Shown here in pieces: positions 32,800 through 39,918 of a stretch of DNA of 64,000 nucleotides (position 1 is the stretch's first letter; the number at the start of each line of letters is the position of its first letter). The notes under the pieces were generated by a model. That model was not told the DNA's origin. It ran no database searches and worked only from the letters and a program-made list of their open reading frames with translations. The stretch covers positions 1-64,000 of the forward strand of contig NZ_JOAX01000023.1 of NCBI RefSeq assembly GCF_000720485.1, in the 5' to 3' direction. The stretch comes from Streptomyces ochraceiscleroticus. Lineage in GTDB: Bacteria; Actinomycetota; Actinomycetes; Streptomycetales; Streptomycetaceae. The position numbers and the translations under genes are program-made.

Positions 32800-33966
32800 T
32801 CAGGCCGTGTCGAAAACGGCGTCCCGGGCCTGGACGAGGGCGGTCCGCAGGGCGCCCGTCAGGATCGGGTCGCCCTCGATGTCGCTGATCCGCAGCTGCG
32901 GGCGGGGGAGCGCGAGCCCGGTCAGCTCCTCCTCGACCCGCACGCGCAGCCGCTCGCCGCCCGCCTGCGCGACGGTCCCCGACAGCACCACCAGCTCGGG
33001 ATCGACCACCGCGACGACGGCGGCCAGGCCCGTCGCCAGCCGGCGCGCCACCTCGTCCACGACGCCCGGGTCCGCGAGCGCCTCGGTGACATCGGCCGGC
33101 GCCAGCCCCAGGCCGCGGGCGATCCCGAGTACGGCGGGCTGCCCCACCAGGCTCTGGAAGCCGCCGCCCGCGTCCGGAGCGGCCGTCGCGTCCGGTCCGC
33201 CCCGCGCGAGCGGCGCCCCGGGCAGCGGCATGTACCCGATCTCCCCGGCCCCGCCGGTCGCCCCGCGCAGCAGCGTCCCGCCGAGCACGATCGCCGCGCC
33301 GACCCCCTCGTCGACCCACACCAGCACGAAGTCGTCGTGGTCCTGAGCCGACCCGTCGTGCTGCTCGGCCAGCGCCGCCAGATTGACGTCGTTCTCGATG
33401 ACGACCGGCGCCCCCAGCGCGTCCCCCAACTCGCCCAGCAGCGACCGCGAGTGCCAGCCGGGCAGGTGCGGCGCGTACCGCAGCTCGCCGGTGCGCGGGT
33501 CCAGCGCGCCCGGCGTCCCGATGACGACCCCGTGCAGGTCCTCCCGGGCGAGTCCGGCCTTCTCCAGTGCCCCGTCCACGGCGGCGGTGACCACCCGGGC
33601 GGTCGCGCTCCCGGTGTCCTGCCGGTCCCCGTCCCCGGCGGTGGCCCGCCGCTCGCCGACCACCCGCCCGGTGATGTCCGCGACGACGGCGGTCACCCCG
33701 CCCGGATCCACCGACAGCGCGGCCACGTACGCCGCCGCCGGATTCACCTCGTAGAGCTGCGCGCTGGGCCCGGGCCGTCCGGTCACGTTGCCGGTCGTCC
33801 GTACCAGTCCGGCCGCCTCCAGCCGCCCCAGCAGCTGGGAGGCGGTGGGCTTGGAAAGCCCGGTCAGCTCGCCGATCTGCGTACGGGTCAATGGCCCCTG
33901 CGCCACGAGCAGTTCCAGCGCGGCCCGGTCGTTCATCGCCCGCAGCACCCGAGGCGTCCCCGCCAT
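32800..33966 (-). CDS. csnR: ROK-family repressor CsnR
   Basis: The 388-residue ROK regulator has an N-terminal winged helix (NDRAALELLVAQGPLTRTQI, LTGLSKPTASQLLGRLEAAG) and a sugar-kinase-like domain (VVIENDVNLAALAEQH). The usual ROK zinc motif (CxCGxxGC) is not evident; in its place the protein has DAGGGFQSLVGQPAVLG. In S. lividans CsnR represses the chitosanase gene csnA and the csnR-K cluster. Here it is the first gene of the cluster, and two AT-rich palindromes precede it. The ATG at 33966 is chosen over the open frame to 34032. Confidence 0.87.
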   Translation of the reverse strand: MAGTPRVLRAMNDRAALELLVAQGPLTRTQIGELTGLSKPTASQLLGRLEAAGLVRTTGNVTGRPGPSAQLYEVNPAAAYVAALSVDPGGVTAVVADITGRVVGERRATAGDGDRQDTGSATARVVTAAVDGALEKAGLAREDLHGVVIGTPGALDPRTGELRYAPHLPGWHSRSLLGELGDALGAPVVIENDVNLAALAEQHDGSAQDHDDFVLVWVDEGVGAAIVLGGTLLRGATGGAGEIGYMPLPGAPLARGGPDATAAPDAGGGFQSLVGQPAVLGIARGLGLAPADVTEALADPGVVDEVARRLATGLAAVVAVVDPELVVLSGTVAQAGGERLRVRVEEELTGLALPRPQLRISDIEGDPILTGALRTALVQARDAVFDTA

Positions 33967-34016
33967 GTCCGAACCCACCCTCTGTGAGGAAGCCGATCTG
34001 TGGAGAAGCTGATCTG

Positions 34017-34047
34017 TTAGGAAACTTTCCAATCAACTTCCAGGAAG
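34017..34047. promoter_or_regulatory. Twin palindromes, candidate CsnR operators
   Basis: TTAGGAAACTTTCCAA (34017-34032; core GGAAACTTTCC) is followed by CTTCCAGGAAG (34037-34047), centres about 17 nt apart. They lie 50-80 nt before csnR and overlap a TTGATT that could be a -35. ROK repressors of this type bind GGAAA/TTTCC-like palindromes. Confidence 0.65.
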
Positions 34048-34087
34048 GTAAGTCCCCGTGCGTGGGCCGTCAATGGGTCGCACGCAA

Positions 34088-34122
34088 TTGGCCCGCTCCC
34101 CTGTCACAGGGGAGCGGGCCAA
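34088..34122. terminator. Perfect 17-bp-stem terminator after mscS
   Basis: TTGGCCCGCTCCCCTGT pairs perfectly with ACAGGGGAGCGGGCCAA around a single C. It lies 25 nt past the mscS stop on the minus strand, with the csnR operator beyond it, so it also insulates csnR. Confidence 0.88.
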
Positions 34123-34147
34123 CGGTGTACGCGCGTGGGGTTACTCG

Positions 34148-35227
34148 TTACTTGTTCAGGCTCGTGGACGAGCCCTGGGCAGGGGGAGTGATCGGGTTGC
34201 TGGCCACCGACTGGGCGGAGAGGGGGTTGTTGAAGGCCGAGGGGGCGGCCATTCCGGCCGACGGGTCGGCGGCGTCCTCGGCGTCCTCCGGGACCGGCTG
34301 GTTGCCGACGATGCGGATGCCCGCCGCGTCCAGGGCCTTCTTGATGCGCCAGCGGAGCTCGCGTTCGACGGCGAAGGACTTGCCCGGCATCGTCCTGGCG
34401 GAGACCGTGATCGTCATCGATTCGAGGAAGACCTCGCTGAGGCCGAGCACCTCGACCGGCTCCCACAGGCGCTCGTTCCACGGCTCGGACTTGGCCATCT
34501 CCTCGCCCGCCTGAGTGATCACCTCGCGGACGCGGACCAGGTCCTCGCTCGCGCGGAGCTGGACGTCGACGCTGGCCGTGGCCCAGCCCTGGCTGAGGTT
34601 TCCTATGCGCTTGACCTCGCCGTTGCGTACGTACCAGATCTCGCCGTCGGCGCCGCGCAGCTTTGTGACCCGCAGCCCGACCTCGATGACCTCACCGGAG
34701 GCGACGCCCGCGTCGATGGTGTCGCCGACGCCGTACTGGTCCTCCAGGATCATGAAGACGCCGGAGAGGAAGTCCGTGACGAGGTTGCGGGCGCCGAAAC
34801 CGATCGCGACGCCGGCCACACCCGCGCTGGCCAGCAGCGGGGCGAGGTTGATGTTGAGGACGGAGAGGACCGTCAGGGCCGCTGTGCCGAGAATCACGAA
34901 AGAAGCGACGCTGCGGAGGACCGAACCGATGGCCTCGGAGCGCTGGCGGCGGCGCTCGGCGTTCACCAGCAGACCGCCCAGTGCGCCGTTGCGCGCGGCT
35001 CCCGCGTTGCGGTTCATCCGCTCGACGAACTTCGTGATCGCGCGGCGCACGAGCGACCGCAGGACGAGCGCGATGACGATGATCAGAATGATGCGCAGAC
35101 CGGCGTTGAGCCAGCCTTGCCAGTTCGCCTGCACCCAGCTGGCAGCGTCGGTGGCCTTCTCCGTGGCCTCGGATATGGAGGACGGATCCGGCGCCGCGGC
35201 GGCGACCGGAGAAGCGGACCAGTACAC
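34148..35227 (-). CDS. MscS-family mechanosensitive ion channel
   Basis: The 359-residue membrane protein has an N-terminal helix (LNAGLRIILIIVIALVLRSL), a second (AIGSVLRSVASFVILGTAAL) and the Gly/Ala-rich pore helix (LLASAGVAGVAIGFGARNLV), followed by a beta domain (DQYGVGDTIDAGVASGEVIE, VRNGEVKRIGNLSQG) and a C-terminal tail. This is the small-conductance channel core with three helices per subunit; it releases solutes on hypo-osmotic shock. The GTG at 35227 has AAGG upstream. The C-terminal tail (NPLSAQSVASNPITPPAQGS) is unusual low-complexity. Confidence 0.88.
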   Translation of the reverse strand: MYWSASPVAAAAPDPSSISEATEKATDAASWVQANWQGWLNAGLRIILIIVIALVLRSLVRRAITKFVERMNRNAGAARNGALGGLLVNAERRRQRSEAIGSVLRSVASFVILGTAALTVLSVLNINLAPLLASAGVAGVAIGFGARNLVTDFLSGVFMILEDQYGVGDTIDAGVASGEVIEVGLRVTKLRGADGEIWYVRNGEVKRIGNLSQGWATASVDVQLRASEDLVRVREVITQAGEEMAKSEPWNERLWEPVEVLGLSEVFLESMTITVSARTMPGKSFAVERELRWRIKKALDAAGIRIVGNQPVPEDAEDAADPSAGMAAPSAFNNPLSAQSVASNPITPPAQGSSTSLNK

Positions 35228-35492
35228 AGCAAGGACCTTCCGTATGGGACAGCAGACCCGGGCGGCACGCACCGCACATCGGGCAGACCAACCACACTAA
35301 CGGGGCAACGCGGGCAGTCCGCGCCGCTGTTCGAGTAGCGCGGGCCGAAATGCTGGGCAGTAAAGAAGTGTGGTCGAAAACACCTCCGACCCGTTACCTG
35401 GTCATGGTGGCGCTCCGACCAGGCACCGGGGGACACTGTGGGGAGATCGTCCCGGCGCGAGCCACGCGCCGCCGGCGTACAAGGAGGCACCC

Positions 35493-36029
35493 GTGCCGCA
35501 TGTCCTGGTCCTCAACGCGTCGTACGAGCCGCTCGGCGTCGTACCGCTCCGCCGCGCGCTCATCCTCGTCCTCAATGAGAAGGCCGTCAGCCTCGAGGAT
35601 TCCGGCGCCCTGATGCACAGTGCGACCCGCGCGATGCCCGCGCCCAGTGTGGTCCGTCTCAAGCGTTTCGTCCGGGTGCCCTTTCGAGGCCCCGTTCCCC
35701 TGACCCGCCGTGCGCTCTTCGCGCGCGACGGCGGCCGGTGTGCGTACTGCGGTGGCGTCGCAACCAGCGTCGACCACGTGATCCCGCGCAGCCGTGGCGG
35801 GCAGCACACCTGGGAAAACGTGGTTGCCGCGTGTCGCCGGTGCAATCACGTGAAGGCTGACCGGCACGTCGCCGAGATCGGCTGGCGGCTGCGGCATCAG
35901 CCGGCGCCGCCGTCGGGCCTCGCCTGGCGGATCATCGGCACAGGGCATAGGGATCCGCGCTGGCTGCCATACCTGCAGCCGTACGGCGCGGATGATGCGA
36001 TGGCCCGTATTGACGCGGTTTCCGCGTAA
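35493..36029 (+). CDS. HNH endonuclease family protein
   Basis: The 178-residue protein has an N-terminal PHVLVLNASYEPLGVVPLRR segment and a zinc-finger HNH nuclease core (RCAYCGGVATSVDHVIPRSR, GGQHTWENVVAACRRCNHVK), with both CxxC pairs and the DH pair intact. This actinobacterial HNH type is widespread and its role is unknown. A perfect AAGGAGG lies 5 nt before the GTG at 35493. The 265-nt region to mscS is divergent-promoter space. Confidence 0.9.
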   Translation: MPHVLVLNASYEPLGVVPLRRALILVLNEKAVSLEDSGALMHSATRAMPAPSVVRLKRFVRVPFRGPVPLTRRALFARDGGRCAYCGGVATSVDHVIPRSRGGQHTWENVVAACRRCNHVKADRHVAEIGWRLRHQPAPPSGLAWRIIGTGHRDPRWLPYLQPYGADDAMARIDAVSA

Positions 36030-36110
36030 ATCCGGGCCATTCGCGTCTCCGGGGCGAGCCCCGGCCACCCGCCGTGGGGGCTACGGCCGTCGGCCGGGTG
36101 CGCCGCCGCG

Positions 36111-36190
36111 CTGGTCGCTCGCGCAGTTCCCCGCGCCCCTTACGGGGCGCGCCCTGAAGGGGCGCGGGGAACTGCGCGACCAGCCACAAC
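36111..36190. repeat. Inverted repeat, Streptomyces-type intergenic element, copy 1
   Basis: Perfect 21-bp arms GCGCAGTTCCCCGCGCCCCT(T) at 36121-36141 and their complement at 36157-36177 enclose a 15-nt loop that can also pair (CGGGGCGC). The right flank reads GACCAGCCACAAC. It lies between the convergent HNH and hexosaminidase genes and can act as a bidirectional terminator. Two relatives occur at 46942 and 60881. Confidence 0.85.
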
Positions 36191-36220
36191 GTGGCGGCAC
36201 CGTGCCACCGGGAGTCCGCC

Positions 36221-39200
36221 CTACGGCGAGACCGCGTACGCCTCCACGCCCCACAGCGAGTACCCGTACCGGGTCGCCCGTTTCTCGCCCTGCACCCGGA
36301 CGTAACGGACGTCCTTCGCGTCCATCCGGACCGACTCGCGGCCACCCTTCCCGTCCCGGACGGTGGCCGCGGTCCGCCACGTACGCCCGTCCCCCGAAAC
36401 CTGTACGCGATAGCGCGCCGCATACGCGTCCTGCCAGTGCAGCACCACTCGCCCGAGCCGGACCGGCCGGTCCAGCGCGAACTGGAGCCACGCGCCGTCC
36501 TCGGCGGGCGAGGACCAGCGGGTCTTCGGGTCACCATCCGTAGCCGCAGAGGCCGGAAAGTCCGCGGTCTCGTCGCCCGACGAAACCGCAGCCGCACCGC
36601 GGGCCAGGTCCTTGCCGCCGGTGGGCGGGAAGGTGCGGACGGTCAGGGTCTGCTTCTCGTCACCGAAGGTGACCGGAACCTTGTGCGTGGCGGAGCCGGC
36701 GGTCTTCGGGACGGCGAGCCGGACGTGGGCGGTCGCGGTGCCGCCGCGCGGCGCGGTGAGGCGGTCGGGGGCGTGCACGGCGAAGCCCTTGGGGGCGTGG
36801 ACGCGGAGCCGCCCGTGGACGTCGGCGGGGCGGCGGGAGAAGAGGCGCACGTCGACGTCGACCGTGCCGCCCGGCTCGGCGTCCGCCTCCTCGCGGGAGA
36901 GCTCCAGGCCGGCCGGTGCCGTGTCGTCGAACCAGGGGGTGAGGGACGTCACCGAGGGCGCCGGGTCGTCGTGGCCCCAGCGCAGCCGGACCGCGTCGGC
37001 GCGCAGGCCGTGGGCCGCGGTCTGGGTCCAGCCGGAGGCGGAGAGGCGGCCGAGGCGCTGCCAGCCCTTGCCCGGGACGCGGGCCTCCACCGAGGCGCGC
37101 GCGGCGTCCGGGGAGGGGTCGGTGAGCGCGGTGACCGCGGTGAGCGTGCGGGGGCGCGCGAAGGGCACGGTCAGGGACGTCGCGTGGGCGGCCTCATGCG
37201 GCGCCGGGGCGTCGGAGGCGGCGCCCGTCCAGGCGTCGGACTCGCGCAGCGCCCGGTCCAGGAACGGGCCGAGCACGCCCTTGCCGACCGTCGCCGACCG
37301 TTTGCCGATGTCCTCGCGGAGGTCCTCCGCCGCACGCTGGGCCCGCCACGCGGCCGTGCCGTCGCCGCGGGCCTGGGCGCGCAGCATGTCGATCGCCTGC
37401 ACGCCGGCCCGCCCGTACCGCGCGAGCTGCGAGGACCAGGAGCGTACCTCGGTGGCGAGGCTGCCGGTCAGCCGCTCCGGGGTCTCGCTCATCGTGGTGA
37501 ACGCCGCGCGGAGGGCGGCCGCGGCCTTGGCGTACTCCTTGTCGCGGGCCGGGTCGCCGCTGTCGATCGCGGCGGCGCGGGTTTTCCAGAAGCGGTCGAT
37601 GAGGGGGCGGAGGTAGCCCGATTCGCCGGTGTGCAGGACGGAGGAGGCGTCGTTGCCGGCGAGGGCGTGCAGCGCGGCGCGGGTGCGGGCCAGCCGGTCC
37701 CGGTCCGCGTCCGAGGCGGCCGCGCCGGCCCCGCCGTCCGCCTGGCCCGCCTGCTCCGCCGCCAGGTCGTCGAGGGCCGCCTCCCAGGACTCCTGGGGAC
37801 GGTAGTCGCGCGGGTTCCAGGCGTAGTCGGCGGCGGTGAAGAGGGGGATGCGGGAGGCCGTGGGCTGTTCCATGGCGTTGGCCAGGAGGGCGGCGGAGCC
37901 GGTGGCGACGGCGGGCTCGCGCCCGGTGTACGGGCCGAGGAAGATCCGGTCCTGCGCGTAGTCGTTGACCGGATAGTTGTCCATCGTGATCAGACGGTGC
38001 CCGAACACCTCGCGGGCCTTGGCCAGTTCGCCGCCGGTGATGGTGCGCGGGACGACGCCGACGCCGGTCCAGGCCACGTCCACCCGGTCCGGGAGCGCGG
38101 CCGCCAGCGCCTCCCGGTACGCCGTCGAGCCGTCCTGGTAGTACTCGGTCGGCATCAGCGACAGCGGCGCCGATCCGGGGTGACGGTCGGCGAGGTGGGC
38201 CGCGAGCGCGCCGGCGACCTTCGCCTGGGCGCGCGCCGCCGCCTCCGGGCCGCTGCCGAAGGCGTCCTGGTCGGCGTCGCAGTGCCACTCGCTGTAGCTG
38301 ACGTCCTGGAACTGCAACTGGAAGCTGCGCACGCCCAGCGCCCACATCGCGTCGATCTTGCGCGTGAGGGCCCGCAGGTCCTCCTCGGAGGACATGCACA
38401 GGGACTGGCCGGGGGAGAGGGCCCAGCCCAGCGTGACGTGGTTGGCACGGGCCCGCTCGGCCAGCTCGCGGAAGTGCGCGCGCTGGGCTGCCGGGTAGGG
38501 CTCGCGCCAGCGGGCCTGGCGGTAGGGGTCGTCGCCGGCCGCGTAGAGGAAGCGGTTCTGCTTCGTGCGGCCCATGAAGTCGAGCTGGGCGAGGCGCTCG
38601 GCCTGGGACCAGGGGGCGCCGAAGAAGCCCTCGGTCGTGCCGCGGACCGCGGTGCCCGGCCAGTCGCGCACGGCGACGGAGGCCACCCGGTGCGCGCCGT
38701 CCTCGCCCCGCACGATGAGCTGCCGCAGGGTCTGCACGGCGTGGAAGAGCCCGTCGGGTCCCGTGCCCTCCATGGCGACCGTGGCGCGCCCCGCGACCTG
38801 GCCGGTGGCGAGGCGGTAGCCGCCGGAGGGCAGGTCCGTGCCGCGGGCCGGGGCGTGCAGGGCGCGCAGCGCGTCGGCCGCCTGCCGCCCGCCGACGCGG
38901 ATCAGCGGCCCGTCGGACGGCAGCGGGGCACCGGGTCCGGCCTCGTGGACCGTACGGACCCCGGCGCCGCGCAACAGTTTGAGCAGCGCGTCCATGGCGT
39001 ACGGGTCGGTGTCGCCGTCGGTGACGACGGTGACGGCGGTGCCCAGCGGCACGGCGGTACCGAGGGGCCGCAGCGACTGCGGGCGCGGCCAGACGGCGGG
39101 CGTCTCTCCCGCGTCGGCGGCCTGGTCGGGCGCGCCGACGGCCGACTCGTCGGGGGCCGCCTGGGCGGCCGGTACGCCGCCGAAGAGTCCCCCTATGACG

Positions 39201-39286
39201 GCGGCGGCCAGTGCCGTCGTGCCTGCCACCCTGGCGCCGGACCCGGCGCCGTTCCGTTTCCTGGCGCCGGCGCCCCGGAATCGCAC
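36221..39286 (-). CDS. Secreted GH84-like beta-N-acetylhexosaminidase with F5/8-type C-terminal domain
   Basis: The 1021-residue secreted protein has a signal peptide (AGTTALAAAVIGGLFGGVPA, cleavage near AAQAAPDES), an N-terminal GH20b-like domain, a GH84 barrel (RGTTEGFFGAPWSQAERLAQ, FLYAAGDDPYRQARWREPYP, LQFQDVSYSEWHCDAD), a helical linker domain, an NPCBM-like domain and a C-terminal F5/8-C (CBM32) module (AATDGDPKTRWSSPAEDGAW). GH84 enzymes remove beta-GlcNAc from glycans such as hyaluronan. The catalytic acid pair Asp-Asp is Gln327-Asp328 here. The GTG at 39286 follows GGAGAGG; the frame's upstream codons are spurious. Confidence 0.9.
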   Translation of the reverse strand: MRFRGAGARKRNGAGSGARVAGTTALAAAVIGGLFGGVPAAQAAPDESAVGAPDQAADAGETPAVWPRPQSLRPLGTAVPLGTAVTVVTDGDTDPYAMDALLKLLRGAGVRTVHEAGPGAPLPSDGPLIRVGGRQAADALRALHAPARGTDLPSGGYRLATGQVAGRATVAMEGTGPDGLFHAVQTLRQLIVRGEDGAHRVASVAVRDWPGTAVRGTTEGFFGAPWSQAERLAQLDFMGRTKQNRFLYAAGDDPYRQARWREPYPAAQRAHFRELAERARANHVTLGWALSPGQSLCMSSEEDLRALTRKIDAMWALGVRSFQLQFQDVSYSEWHCDADQDAFGSGPEAAARAQAKVAGALAAHLADRHPGSAPLSLMPTEYYQDGSTAYREALAAALPDRVDVAWTGVGVVPRTITGGELAKAREVFGHRLITMDNYPVNDYAQDRIFLGPYTGREPAVATGSAALLANAMEQPTASRIPLFTAADYAWNPRDYRPQESWEAALDDLAAEQAGQADGGAGAAASDADRDRLARTRAALHALAGNDASSVLHTGESGYLRPLIDRFWKTRAAAIDSGDPARDKEYAKAAAALRAAFTTMSETPERLTGSLATEVRSWSSQLARYGRAGVQAIDMLRAQARGDGTAAWRAQRAAEDLREDIGKRSATVGKGVLGPFLDRALRESDAWTGAASDAPAPHEAAHATSLTVPFARPRTLTAVTALTDPSPDAARASVEARVPGKGWQRLGRLSASGWTQTAAHGLRADAVRLRWGHDDPAPSVTSLTPWFDDTAPAGLELSREEADAEPGGTVDVDVRLFSRRPADVHGRLRVHAPKGFAVHAPDRLTAPRGGTATAHVRLAVPKTAGSATHKVPVTFGDEKQTLTVRTFPPTGGKDLARGAAAVSSGDETADFPASAATDGDPKTRWSSPAEDGAWLQFALDRPVRLGRVVLHWQDAYAARYRVQVSGDGRTWRTAATVRDGKGGRESVRMDAKDVRYVRVQGEKRATRYGYSLWGVEAYAVSP

Positions 39287-39663
39287 GGCCTCTCCTCGTC
39301 CCCGTCGGTCTGCGGCCTCACTGGCCGGGCCCGCTCCATGTGGTCGGTCGGCGGAGCGGCCGCCATTGGCTGTGAGCCCACCACTCGGGGGTCGAGGTGT
39401 CAACGACGGTTACCGAAGTGCCCCCCTTTGCCCTGTGTGGCGGGCGAGACACGCGGGGGTGCGAGTCCGCAGGAAATGCCGCAGGAGTTTCGCTATGATG
39501 TCCGATTAGTCGGTATCTCCTGCGTGGGGGACCGGCCCGCACCGCGAAATCGTTCGTCAGGGCGAAGGTGTGAGGTGGCGCACGTTTAGCGACCGGATAC
39601 GTCTGCGACGGCATGGATTGGGTAAGGCCCTCGTGTCCTACTCTCGACGAACGGGAGGCCCTC
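39287..39663. other. Divergent promoter region, hexosaminidase / malQ unit
   Basis: About 377 nt with no credible gene. A TATGAT -10 on the + strand is at 39494-39499, followed by the small palindrome CCGATTAGTCGG (39502-39513), both inside a 7-bp inverted repeat GCAGGAG / CTCCTGC (39481-39487, 39517-39523). This looks like a regulated promoter for the malQ unit. Confidence 0.45.
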
Positions 39664-39918
39664 GTGGCTCCGTCCGCTCAGCTTCTTCTCGACGCCCTCT
39701 CCAAACCGACCGAGCCGGATCTGCTGGCAGGGGTCTCCGACCCGGACTGCGGCTTGGACGGATCCGGCTCGTTCATGTTCTCCGAGCCCCCTTTGACCAG
39801 CGAGCCCCCGCTCGCCGACACCACCCCCCTCACCAGCGAGACCCCCATCGCCGCCGGGCTGCCGCTCACCAGTGAGCCCGCCGCCGCCGGCTACGGCACG
39901 GAGCCCATGGAGGTCTGA
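39664..39918 (+). CDS. Small Pro/Thr/Ser-rich protein coupled to malQ
   Basis: The 84-residue acidic protein has an N-terminal helix (APSAQLLLDALSKPTEPDLL) and a C-terminal stretch with three PLTSEP/T motifs spaced by 8-9 residues. GGGAGG sits 5 nt before the GTG at 39664; an in-frame ATG at 39613 has no SD. The stop overlaps the malQ start (TGATG), so translation is coupled. I know no family. It may be a leader-type regulator of malQ or a small binding partner. Confidence 0.65.
   Translation: MAPSAQLLLDALSKPTEPDLLAGVSDPDCGLDGSGSFMFSEPPLTSEPPLADTTPLTSETPIAAGLPLTSEPAAAGYGTEPMEV

Noticed and set aside
31415..34036. 873-codon minus frame that would fuse csnR-region sequence to csnE
   Set aside because: The upstream part is the csnR gene read in the wrong frame; csnE has its own SD, signal and start at 32752.
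36191..39589. 1132-codon + strand frame antisense to the hexosaminidase gene
   Set aside because: It is a high-GC shadow: its protein is low-complexity Gly/Arg/Val and the opposite strand codes a clear secreted enzyme.
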